Part shown: piece by piece, positions 11,649 through 22,486 of the stretch | Position numbering within the stretch: the stretch's first letter is position 1 | How the letters are laid out: every line of letters starts with the position of its first letter | Assembly (NCBI RefSeq): GCF_000091045.1 | Contig: NC_006692.1 | Coordinates: 182,921 to 212,920, forward strand | Reading direction: 5' to 3' | Origin: Cryptococcus deneoformans JEC21 | Lineage: Eukaryota; Basidiomycota; Tremellomycetes; Tremellales; Cryptococcaceae | Length of the DNA stretch: 30,000 nucleotides | Position numbers and translations under genes: made by a program | Notes under the pieces: model-generated | What the model saw: only the letters and a program-made list of their open reading frames with translations | Database searches by the model: none | Told to the model about the DNA's origin: nothing

Positions 11649-12607
11649 CAATTTCACATTACGTTTGCGTTCGCTCTACGTTACAAGCCATCTCGAACGC
11701 ACACTAACACGGCGTTGCATTACAAGTGCTAGGTAATACTCACATCATTATCGCCAAAAGTGGAAGGAATAACACGCTTTCAATATCAAGTCACAACCCA
11801 ATCAAGTCCGCCTTTCAACCTTCAATTGAGCCATGCCTTCTGCCACCGCATCAACTTCATTCGGAGTTCGGACACTTCAGGCCTCAGGGAAATGAACGGG
11901 GGGTGGATTCCGGCTGAGGTAAGGAGGAGGGTCGGCAGTTTCAGGGTTCAAAGAATCGCGGATTATATGAGATGCCACTGCAGAGAAGAAGAGGCGTTCA
12001 GCGACGCGCCGGTCCCTGAAAAGTTATTATCTCGCCCTGGATCCCTCAACCTTTTTGGCCATTCCAGACGCGAAATCGGAGTGAAAGACGCATTCTCACA
12101 ACGAAGCCACATCTTTCAAACTTTTCCATTGGGACAAACCTGCAGAAGCCCAATCGACGGCGAACATATACCGTCTAGCATGCACCGGGAGGTTAGGAGG
12201 AGGATTCACGTTAATTTTTTCCCAAATTTTAGTGGTCATGCACCTATCTTTTTCTATCACCTTTCTTGTTCCCTCCGTCTCGACGAGACTGTCTCCTTCT
12301 TCTTAACAGCACTGTTGATCGCATTCAAGTCGTGCTGGTTCACGCTTCCAAACAATCGTTCATTATCGCAAAGGTCGCTGGCCGTTCTTTGAGACCGCAA
12401 GACTACTGGGTTTTGCTCATCTAGACGATTTCACTGTTTAATCGCCCTATCGCTTTATTTGCAGTCTTCCTGGCCCAGATTCGACCACTTCAGTCGCCAC
12501 TAAACTAGCCACCTTCCTTGTTCTTGAACCGCCCGTGAGTGGAGACTGATAGCCAGCCGCGAATGAGCGCTAATAATGTTCACAGTGTCAGCGTAGTTAG
12601 AGCAAAA

Positions 12608-15600
12608 ATGCTGACACATTTATTCTACGTCGTCGTTGTTTCGGTGTTGTCTCTGGTCTCACAAGCCCAAGATGACGGCTGGCATCTGGATTACACTTAC
12701 ACTTTGGTCAATGAAGAGCTTGACCCCATTATCAGCCCTAACCAGCAATCTTCGCATATGCACAAGATCATTGGTGGTTCAAGGATGGCCGCATACTACA
12801 ATTTTGACGATTATTCAGCCGCAAAATGTTCTTCTCTACGTATTCAGGCGGATAAGTCCAACTACTGGATGCCTCGTAAGTAGACACGACGATCATGACG
12901 TGTCACCCTGACTTTTTTTCTCTTTCCAGAGCTCTATTTTGTCGACAATAGCACCAACAAATTCGTCCCTATCCCTGCCAAAATTCGATTCTACTACTTC
13001 CTTGGTCGTAGTTCGACTGCTGAACCCGTCATCTCTTTCCCGAAGGGTCTCCGAATGCTTGCGGGAGACCCCTTCAACAAGGCTCCCACGGATGTCGCCT
13101 CCTTTACTTGTCACATAAATGAGGGTTTCATTGATTCCCTCGCCGCTGATAATTTCAACTTCGACAGAGATTGTCCTTATGGCATGAAGACGGAGCTCTT
13201 CTTTCCCCCTTGCTGGGATGGCTACAATCTATACAAGTCCGATGGCTCCCATATGGCGTATCCTAGCCAAAATGCTCGAGATGGAAGGTGCCCTTGGACT
13301 CATCCTATTCGACTTCCAGCCATCCAGCTCGAGTACACTTGGCGAACCAGCTATTACAATCCGGGTACCGTGCTCAACGGACACTTGGCTTGGGCAAATG
13401 GTGATACGACAAGTTACGGTATTCATGGTGACTTTGTGAATGGTTGGGATCTGGATGTGCTGAACGCGGCATTGAAAGACCCCAGTTGCGTAGGTATCAA
13501 CATGTCTATGTAAGCGGTTGTCACATAAATTCTTGAAGCCAACTTACGTTCCTGCAGCCCCATGGATGATTGTCCAACATTGTTTGCCCAATTCGACGAT
13601 GCTGCTGCTTCTACCTGTGTTCCCGAGAGAGGAGTCCTTACCGAAACTTTTGGTAACACTGATCTCGTTCCCATCGACCGTCTCCCTGGTTGCAACCCTC
13701 TGTGGTCTGATGGTGACAAGCCAACTTGTGACCCTCCTATTGCCGGGCTCGATGTTTCGGCTTTCACAGGTACTGATGGCCTGTATATCGCGGATGTTGA
13801 GGATCAAAAGAATTTCATCTGGCCTACTGAGCCTGGATGGACCAATATTGCCTGTCTTCATGATGTGTCCTCCCTTTCTGGAGGCACTTCATATGCCGAT
13901 CAGTCGATAACAGTCGAGAGCTGCACTTCTTCCTGTTTGAAGTCGGGTTACAATTTTGCGGGAACTGGACAAGTTGGGACGTACTGGACATGTGAGTGCC
14001 AGTTACTGTAAATCTCCCACCGACACTGACCGCCCTTCATTAGGTGTTTGCGGCACTAGCATCAGTTCCAATGCTTATGTTGAGCCTGGAATGTGCACTT
14101 CCGCCTGTCCTGGCAATTCGAGTGAAGCCTGTGGGGGGTCTTACAGGTTTAACATCTGGTATGCCCCGAACGGGACAATAAGTAACTGGGGGACATCTCG
14201 AGATGACGGCTCAGAATATTTAGGCTGTTATGACGACCCGACTACTGCTTCTGATGGTCTCTTGGGACAAGCAACTTACAGCTTTCAATCCGCTTCCATG
14301 ACAACGGAAGTCTGCATCGAAGCTTGTGCTCAGGCCGGCAATAGGTGGGCAGCTACCCTGTTGGGGAGGAACTGTTACTGTGGTGATGAGTTCTACTACG
14401 GCAAGGGAACATTCATGCCCGACTCTTACTGTACTGTATCCTGTACTGGAAACTCTTCTGAGATATGCGGTGACTTTTACAAGTCTTCAGTGTACAATAT
14501 CACAGGTGTCCAAGCTGCCAAGGCCTCCGACAGCCACCTAACTGGTTACCAGGGCTGTTACGAAGATAAAAGTGGTCATCTGGCCTTGACAAACAATTCT
14601 TGGACGTCTACGTCCTTGACCCCTCTAACATGTATCAATGGCTGTTCTGAGCTTGGTTACTCCTATGCTGCGTAAGTGGCATATAGTGCTCGTTTTTATC
14701 TCAGCATTTTGTGTCGCTGACGGACATTGCGCGTCTGCTTCCGTTTCATATTTGTTTCCGTCCGCGCCTTCTTCAAAATCCCGACTACACGACACGCACA
14801 ACGAACGCATTAACAATTACGTTCTTGTTCCCTGGCCATTACTGTGACTTGCATCAAATGTACGAACAGTGTGGAAGGGGGTAACACATGCTATTGCGGC
14901 TCTAAAGTTTCCTCTACAGTCACAGTACTCCCTGCTAGCCAGTGTCAGACAGCATGCACCGGCAATTCATCCGATAGTTGCGGTGGCATCCAAGCTTTGG
15001 ATTTATATACCATGGCCGCTGCCACGGACACCCCTGCCACTATTAGGGCGTCTCATCCTGCTGGATACCTCGGATGCTACAAGGATGCTGGAAGCAACAT
15101 GGCCTTCAGCAATTACTACACATACCACATCGCTTCAATGACTGTTGAGACTTGTAAAGCAGCTTGTGTGGAACTCGGATATCTTTATGCTGGGTATGTT
15201 CATCTATTCAAGAGTGAAAAATCATCTGACAGATGTACAGCGTGACTAACGGTTATTACTGTCAATGTGGTGACAATTACCCTGAAACTACCCAAATGGT
15301 CGGTGACCTTTACTGTACTACGCCTTGTTATGGAAACGCTTCAGAAACATGTGGCGCTGGTGGCTATCTAGAAGGGTACGACCTGAGCGACATGACAGCT
15401 GCTCCTGAGATGTCTGGAACATCAATGAACTCCTACATTGGATGTTATGATAATTCCAATCGAGGCCTCACCAATTATTCGTATGTGGACGGTGCGATGA
15501 CTGTTGAGGCCTGTCGAACCACTTGCTCTGAGTTTGGATATAGTCTTGCTGGGTTAGTTTCTACCGTCCTATACAAGATGCTTATAAACTGACAATCAAT

Positions 15601-18489
15601 TAGTGTCTATTATGGCAGCTACTGTGGCTGTGGTGACGCTTGGACCGGAGCCACTCAAAAATACCCTTCCAGTGCTTGCCAGTACTACGCTTGCAAGGGC
15701 AATTCATCCGAATGGTGTGGTGGTACCACTCAGCTGGCTATGTATAATGCGTCCGACGTCGTTGTGACCTACGACAAGCCTTCAGGTTGGCTCTCATGCT
15801 GGAGCGATTCCGCAGCTTCTCGATCTCTTACCGGATACTTTTACTCTGCCAACCCCATGTCTGCTCATGCGTGTCGAACTGCTTGCAATCAACAAGGTTA
15901 CACATATGCGGCTACGGAGGCGGGGAATCAATGCCTTTGTGGTAACACTCTGGGAGGCGAGAAGGCTCCTACTTCTTACTGCAAGACTGTCTGCTCTGGG
16001 AATGCCAATGAGACGTGCGGTGGTTCCAATTACATGGATCTGTACAACGCGACGGGCGCAACGGCCTCCAATGGTATCGCAGGCTACCTCGGTTGTTTCA
16101 CTGACAACTATAGTCTCAATACAGCTTCTTACGTCAGTGATTACATGGACGTTGACATTTGCAGCCGATGGTGCTATGCCAGAGGCGCCGCTTATGCTGG
16201 CGTTAGAGTTAGCAGTGGCTCTAACATGCAATGTAAATGTGGTACGTCTTCACCTAGCCTTGTGACCACTCTTTCTGCATGTGCCACCCCTTGTACAGCG
16301 GATTCCAGTCAGCCTTGTGGCTCAACTACGGCGATTGGTGTTTATCAACTATCCCAGACATCCATTACTTCTGGTGAATTCCCGATCTCCAGCAACTCGT
16401 CAGGGTATGTGGGCTGCTACCGAGATGGCAGCACACGTATGCTTCCCTCTTACTCATTCTCGTTGAGCACCATGTCCAATCCTCTATGTATCTCCAACTG
16501 CAAGGCCTTAGGCTATGACTTGGCTGGAACGTAAGTCTTCCTTCACTTCCAGTGGATCATGCTGATATTCTGAACCACAGAGAGTATGCGGAGCAATGTT
16601 GGTGCGCTAACGCTTTGAATGCAACCTCCGGAGGCTATAAAGTGCAGGAAAGTGACTGCTCGACCACTTGTTCTGGTGGTGCGGGCATTTGCGGCGCTAG
16701 CGGAACACTGTCTGTATGGTCTACTGTCAACGCTTCATCCGACTCCGTGGCTGTCGAAGGCTACAAAGGTTGTTACTCTGTGGGCGACTTTGTTTCCTCA
16801 ACCCCGCTGACCTACTGGGGCGATTATATGACGACCGACCTTTGTCGACGTACATGTCGATCTGCCGGTTATGCAATTGCTGGTCTCACCAACGCCAACA
16901 TCTGCGTATGTGGTGACAGTGCCAACTATGGAGCGCAGGCTGCCCCCGCAACATGTGATGCCCCTTGTAAGGGCAACACCACTCAGACATGCGGTGCCAA
17001 ATATTCCAAGGCCCTTACTATTTTTGACACGACCGGTGCTGGCGCCCAAGTCCCGTCGGGCTTTGCTGCTAATTACGTTGGCTGCGTCTCAGATGGATCC
17101 CCCCTCAAGCTGTCGGCATATTCTTTTAAAAACGGTGGTATGACGAATGATATGGCATTCAAAATCTGTTCTGCAGCCAGTTATCCCGCGTACGGTACCG
17201 AGAATGGTAATGAAGGACATTGTGGGACGAGCAAGCTTTCAGTCGCCCTTCTTCCGGACAGCTACTGCTCAACAGCTTGTGCAGGTAAGTATGATGATGA
17301 ATCCCAAGCTGGCGCTGACATTTGAGCAGGTTTAGCGACCACCTGGTGCGGCGGAGGCGGTAGATTGTCCTACTTCTACCTCGACGCCACGACGAACGAT
17401 ACATGGAGTACCACCCTTGCCTCATCGACTTCGGCAGTCGCCAACTCCACCTCATCGGCCTTTATTAACGCTACTGCCATTTTATCTACACGTACGACTT
17501 CCAATACAGCGACAGCTACCGCCATTGTTACCTCTCCAATGCCACACACGAATGTCACCCCTAGCAGTACTAGTAGAAACTCAAGTATTTCGGCAACTGC
17601 CAGTGTATCACCATTCAGCGCATCTGGCAGCACATCCGTGACGAGCTTGCTGTCCGGAACTGTGTCATCTTCCAGTGCTTCCACCGACATCAGTCCTGCT
17701 GTTCCTTTAACGTCTACTGCTTCTATCAGCAATATCGCTTCCTTCATAGCCAGTCAAGCTGACGCCTACAGTACAAGCACAGAGACTATATTGTCAGCTT
17801 CCTCCACTGAGGCCGGTCCCAGTGGAGAGATATTAGTCCCGTCAAGCACCAGTTCATCCCTTTCCAGTTCATTTACTGCTAGCGCCCCTGCGACATCGCT
17901 TCCCATTTCATCTGAGGCATACCCCTCTTCCCTTTATTCGATGAACTCTTCTACCGCTTCTGCCTCAATATCAATCGTCACTTCCGTTATCACCATGTAT
18001 ATCAGCACAAGTGCATCATCCGACACTCTAGGCAGTTCAACCTCCACTTCTGCTGCTGCTGTTCAGACGTCCAGCGTCAGTTTGGGATGTTATTCTGGCT
18101 CTTCATCATCATTTTCTAATGCCAAAATGACCAGTCACGACGATCTTACTGCTAGCATGTGCCAGATCTGGTGTAACGCCAATTACTATATTTATGCTGG
18201 TCTCACAAACGGCACCACATGTGGATGCTCCAATGAGCTTGATGGTATGCCGAGCACTAGCGATGATGCATGTACAACTGTCTGTTCTGGAGACGCTTCG
18301 CAGGCGTGCGGAGGCGACGGCAGCGTATACTCTGTGTACACGGCTGTGGCAGCTAGTCAACAAAGGAGAAGGTCTGAAGTTGAGCAGCCTGCTGCACGGG
18401 GCGAAACTAATAAAGGGGAGAAGATGATCTTCCATGGTCGTCGAGTGAATAGACGCACAACCGCTAGCTGGGCGGCAGGATTGCTTTAG
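12608..18489 (+). CDS. Secreted DUF1996 protein with eleven WSC modules
   Basis: Exons: 12608-12875, 12930-13509, 13558-13991, 14044-14671, 14870-15193, 15241-15552, 15604-16530, 16581-17284, 17330-18489; 1778 residues, all phases consistent. The start at 12608 gives a signal peptide directly (MLTHLFYVVVVSVLSLVSQA); an in-frame ATG at 12563 would add 15 residues. A DUF1996 domain spans about 35-300 (DPIISPNQQSSHMHKIIGG; WRTSYYNPGTVLNGH). Ten consecutive WSC modules fill about 375-1415, each with a GC(Y/F) start, CxxxC, CxCG and CxxxC..CGG cysteines. A Ser/Thr-rich, probably O-mannosylated stretch follows (about 1415-1640), then an eleventh WSC module (about 1643-1733) and a basic tail. I see no membrane segment or GPI signal, so it is probably secreted or wall-bound. 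WSC domains bind carbohydrate in known cases; the function of DUF1996 is not settled. Convergent with the HEM25 gene. Confidence 0.92.
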
Positions 18490-18693
18490 AACAGACCTTT
18501 TAGTTTGTTGTCTCTATCCATTTTCCTCCTTATTTGATTTTTGTGACCGTTACAAAGGATGTACATAGCCTTTATATTTTTTACGTACACTTTTGTTTAG
18601 TATCTATAGTCTTTATATGATTTCAATGACATTCATGAGCTTTTGTAGCAGTAGTGAATGAAGGTTCATGCAACTTATTTTGACTTGTCCAGA

Positions 18694-20138
18694 TTATAAT
18701 GCTCCTGTTTGAGGCTGCCCTTTACGATCTCTAAGGAAAATCAAAAGTCCCTCGTACACCGTCCATCCAATCGCAGCAGATACAGCTTTGCGCGATATTC
18801 GTAGGGAAGTTCCCGAGAAGAAACCCAGTGGTCCTCGCTCCTGTAAAGTATAACGAGTCGGTGAATGACCAGTATGTAAGCGAGACAACGCACCTGAACG
18901 ACTCTTGCAATGGCTTTCCGTAATGTGGGATGCTCAGCCGGATTGACCTGCATTCTGGTCTATAATATTCTGAGTGAGCAAATTCTTTCTATGCCTCAGA
19001 GAGAGACGCACTTTGATTACATCGGCCGGTGAAGTGATGATTGTGGCAAGGGTGGCAGCCATAATACCTGCAACGTTTGTCAACATGCCGCATAAGTATA
19101 ATCTAATTTAATTCACCTGAGCACGAATGTAAGGCCGCATTAGGCACCCCTGGTAATCTCCCTGCGTAACGTTGTCAACTTGTCTTTTCAAATAACAAAA
19201 CCCCGAACTCCACACATACCTGCCAACTCTTTTGATTTCTCGTAGAATACCAGGTACAGTCCCGCATACGGGGCATCACGGACTGCGGTGGCCGTGAATC
19301 CTTGATAGAAACCTTTCACCCCTTGGGTGCGGTACAAGGAGGAGAGGGCACCGAGAATAGAGTGGTAATTAGAATATCGGTTACTCTACATACAGTATTA
19401 GTGATAGCCTGATGAGTGATTAAAAGCTAAGGATATACCTCAAAGCGAGCTTTGATGACTGTAATAGGGCTCAAGACGAAGCCCACCGATGTCCTGCCCA
19501 CGGCTCCGGCCAACAGGTTTCCGCCAGAAGAAAGCTTCACGATCGCCGATCTGGAGCCTGCCTCCCTCTTCACTTGCCCAGATGGCGTTAATATTTTATT
19601 TCCAGACACTGGCACCGTTATGGAGAAATATGGGACTGCTGAGAGCCGATTTCGGATAGCTGAGAGGGAATAAAAATATACAGCTACTCCCGGGACATTC
19701 CTGCAGTCCAAGTTCAGCGATTGACGGAAGAGACGGTCGATGAATGATCCTCACGCACCTGACTAACGTCGGAATGGTACCTCTCCATAGTCCCGATATT
19801 CCATCATCTTTGATGACCTGCTTGACAACTCCTCTTAATTTTTGCCTATTCAACGCGCAAGTCTCGGTGATCAGCAAAATATACCTATGTTGGCAAAATC
19901 CCTCCATTTTTCAAACACTAAGGTTGTGACACTGGCCACGAGAGGCGAGAAGCAGATGGATTCACCTCTTGGAGCCTATACCTTCTTGGCTTTGCTGTAA
20001 TCTTGTCTTGAGAAGATCGAGGGGCTGTAAGACTACAGCCGAAGAGAGACCTGATAACGCGCCTGAAAGAAGATGATGTGAGGCTTGAAGATTGACCTTG
20101 CTGCTTGCGACAGGTGGGGAGGCAGAAGGAGAGGTCAT
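18694..20138 (-). CDS. HEM25: Mitochondrial glycine carrier, SLC25A38/Hem25 family
   Basis: Imports glycine across the mitochondrial inner membrane for 5-aminolevulinate, the first step of haem synthesis. Eight exons: 20138-19966, 19845-19759, 19700-19439, 19385-19220, 19161-19117, 19067-19012, 18959-18894, 18840-18694; 333 residues. The three carrier repeats show their signatures PLDLLK (39-44), PITVIK (165-170; the usual acidic residue is Thr) and PADVIK (258-263). The N-terminal [19 protein letters not shown] and the [21 protein letters not shown] segments are typical of this subfamily. The second repeat carries an extended loop of about 45 residues (residues about 115-155) that is Ser/Lys-rich. 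The first ATG after an in-frame stop was used as the start; no cleaved presequence is expected. Divergent from the unknown gene at 20390. Confidence 0.92.
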
Positions 20139-20389
20139 CTGGGACAAGCTCTAAGGGTCGCGGGTTAGGTTGAGAAGAGAAAAGAGAGAAAATCTGTGAA
20201 TCGGAAAGAGAAGTGACGAGAAATGGACATCGACCATCGAAATGGTCTGAAATCGAACGGAGGTCAGTAGCCGGTCAAACGATAGATAGACAAATCCATG
20301 ACCCCATGCTCCGCAATTTGTTTTGCCCCTCTATGTTGATGTCGTGCCCTTCGTGCATCCCAGTGTCAATTTCCTCTAGATCACCAGAC

Positions 20390-21509
20390 ATGGCCTTCCC
20401 AGTATGTACACCTCTATATGGCTGGAAAGAGCTGCATAAAGATTAAAATATTACTTAGGACAGCGCAGACAGCGTTCACTCTCTTCTTGCACTCCTTCGA
20501 TCTACTCAAGACGACCCTTCCGAATCTCAGTCTCAAGCGTTTACATCTACCTCAGCATCCAGGCCTGGTCCTAACAGTATCACCCAGAATTTATCTTCGC
20601 GTCCTATACCCTCCGGCGCACAGCTTGCGGACCTCCTCACTTCACTCAATGCTCGACCACCGCCACGACAGCCGAAGATAGACTCCCCGGGGAGGCGAGA
20701 GTTGATAGAGCCATTTGGGCCTGTGGGATTGGCCGGACTATCAAGGTCTCCATCTGGCCGACAAGAAGATGGACAGAGAGCTTATGAACGGGACTATGGG
20801 CGAGAAGTGGAAGAACATTATTCAGGGTCAAGAGAAACTGAATGGCAGCCGCAGAAGCCACAGCCTAAAGAGAGAATGCGGGAGCCGGGATACGGGGACA
20901 TGACCTTCATGAGAGCACTCCCTATAATTACAGAGTTGTTGGACGATCATAACTTCAAAGCAGAACTGAGGAAGGTGGGTAAAGCTTGTGCGCCAAGATC
21001 GAAGACTAAAGTTGCCGCCCGACGCCTGTAGATGAAGCAAGACCAAGATGCTTTGGAAAGGAGACTGTGGGCCAAAGGTGAGAAAGTCAAAGCAGATCAC
21101 GAGAGAACAGTCAAAGCAGAGAAGGACATGTGAGTCGTACAACAGTCGTCAACTGCTTGAAAGCTACTCGCTGATGTGAAGGCAACTAGCGCGAAGATTG
21201 CCAGGCAATCTATAACCTCAGAGAAAGTCAGAGTGAGTATTATTATGGCTCTTATCCTCATCATTCCGAATTTTGAGACTGACTCTGAGTCAGCAATGGA
21301 ACAAGACTCTTGCAAATAACCTCGACGCATTCTACCGCCAACAGTGTCTCCCGGCAATTGACGGTCTTGCCGTTCGCCAGCGCCAACGTTTAAAAGATTT
21401 AGGCGTCCCAGGTCTAGGAGAGGACGGAGGCAGCGGGGTGAGTGACGAAAAAGTGCGACAGAGGATAAAAAGAATACTTGAAGTGCTTGAAGCTGGACTG
21501 GAAGAATGA
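20390..21509 (+). CDS. Conserved fungal protein of unknown function (possibly DUF2458-like)
   Basis: Exons: 20390-20401, 20459-20974, 21032-21129, 21190-21232, 21294-21509; 294 residues if the ATG at 20390 is used (MAFP, then DSADSVHSLLALL). In-frame ATGs upstream (for example 20333) could lengthen it by 19 or more residues. The first 125 residues are Ser/Pro/Gln-rich and probably disordered. The second half is a predicted alpha-helical, highly charged segment from RALPIITELLDDHNFKAELR through ALERRLWAKGEKVKADHERT, ending in QWNKTLANNLDAFYRQQ and LPAIDGL..RQRQRLKDLGVPGLG. That last part resembles, from memory, the fungal DUF2458 family; I cannot confirm it here. No enzyme motif or membrane segment is visible. 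Divergent from HEM25 and convergent with RPC11 (86 bp between the stops). Confidence 0.8.
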
Positions 21510-21595
21510 TGATATGTAGTATGTAGATGTCATAGCATGTCGTAAGGTCATTATATTGTATGTTTATAGAACGTTAAAGTAGATACCAGGGCTGT

Positions 21596-22239
21596 TTAGT
21601 TCTGAATGTAACGTCAGTAAGTGCCCTGTGAAGTCTGCTTGACTCACTTCTCGCCATTGATGTCCACACTCGCAGCATTTACTGTCAAGAAAGATTAGCA
21701 AAAGGTTCTAGCTGAGGCACTTTTCAAGCCAACCCACTAGAAAGTGGTCATAGGCTCATCCGCCGAACGAATCTGCATTTGCCTGAAGTATGCCCGTCTG
21801 TGATCACATTTAGGACAGGCAGCTAGTTACATTGTTAGTCCAAAGACGTAGTTAAATTGTCCTAAATCATATCGTTTGTTTGTGGACTCACTATCTGTCT
21901 TATCCACATTTGCCCACGCTTCTTTGCCTCCTAAGACGTCGTCCACTTCCTTGCGCTTGAGATGCGTTCTCATTGATATCTGGTTATGTAAGTTAGCCGG
22001 AAGTCCGTATCCCATCATGATCCCTTGGAGATTACATACTTGACGTTCGATGATGAACTGGTATGGGCAAGTGGGACAGACCCTATGCTACAGCTTTCAG
22101 TACAGATCTATAACGAAGCCAGGCGGCAAACACGGCTCTTGCAGCCTTAACAGCAGCAGTAGACGCACCAGCACTTGTCTGTACTATCTTCACGATCTCC
22201 GATTGTGAGACTGTTGGCGCAGTAAGGGCAGAAGAGCAT
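21596..22239 (-). CDS. RPC11: RNA polymerase III subunit Rpc11 (C11)
   Basis: Small TFIIS-like subunit of RNA polymerase III, needed for RNA cleavage, termination and reinitiation at tRNA and 5S genes. Six exons: 22239-22169, 22082-22040, 21979-21892, 21822-21738, 21681-21648, 21601-21596; 108 residues, the family's normal length. The N-terminal zinc ribbon uses C4, C7, C26 and C29 (MLFCPYC; CWVCPTC). The central HLKRKEVDDVLGGKEAWANVDKTD is nearly invariant in the family. The C-terminal ribbon uses C70, C73, C98 and C101 and carries QIRSADEPMTTFYKC, with the Asp89-Glu90 pair expected for cleavage. The protein ends HQWREN, as in other species, but only if a 6-nt last exon (AAC TAA) is spliced on. 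Divergent from the hydrolase gene. Confidence 0.93.
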
Positions 22240-22486
22240 TGTGTGGTGAATTTAACGAGGATTGCCTTAAAAGATGAATGAAAAACAAGAGGATAACAAA
22301 AAGTCGGCAAATCAGGCACCGCTCGAAAACATCATCTTGTCTCTTGCATCTCTATCCATTTCCTCGTTCTTAACACTTCTAACCACAATACCAACCACAT
22401 CAGCCTGTATCGACGCCTATATTTCCAAAATAGAGGATCCCAAAAGCTTAATCAAGTGCACTACATATCCGACGTCCGTCTTCAAC

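Larger units (their letters stand above)
9189..12607. other. 3.4-kb gap between the trehalase and WSC genes
   Basis: This stretch is unusually long for such a compact genome. I found no family-level protein match on either strand. Two fairly long open frames (minus strand 11461-10778; plus strand about 11760-12392) have biased, low-complexity translations and no recognisable motif. The last 400 bp are pyrimidine-rich and suit a long leader or promoter for the WSC gene. One small frame at 10321-10536 is listed separately. The rest could be regulatory DNA or noncoding RNA; sequence alone cannot decide. Confidence 0.5.

Noticed and set aside
11760..12392. 210-codon open frame on the plus strand upstream of the WSC gene
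   Set aside because: It lacks a convincing start context and family resemblance, and lies in the probable leader or promoter of the WSC gene. It is kept only as part of the gap description.
14672..14869. Open frame through the long fourth intron of the WSC gene
   Set aside because: Removing 14672-14869 restores the CxC core of WSC module 3 exactly. The intron's own frame has no WSC features.
22274..22486. N-terminal extension of the hydrolase from an upstream in-frame ATG
   Set aside because: It would leave only 34 bp to the divergent RPC11 start, and the extra 71 residues do not resemble the family. More likely a leader that happens to be open.
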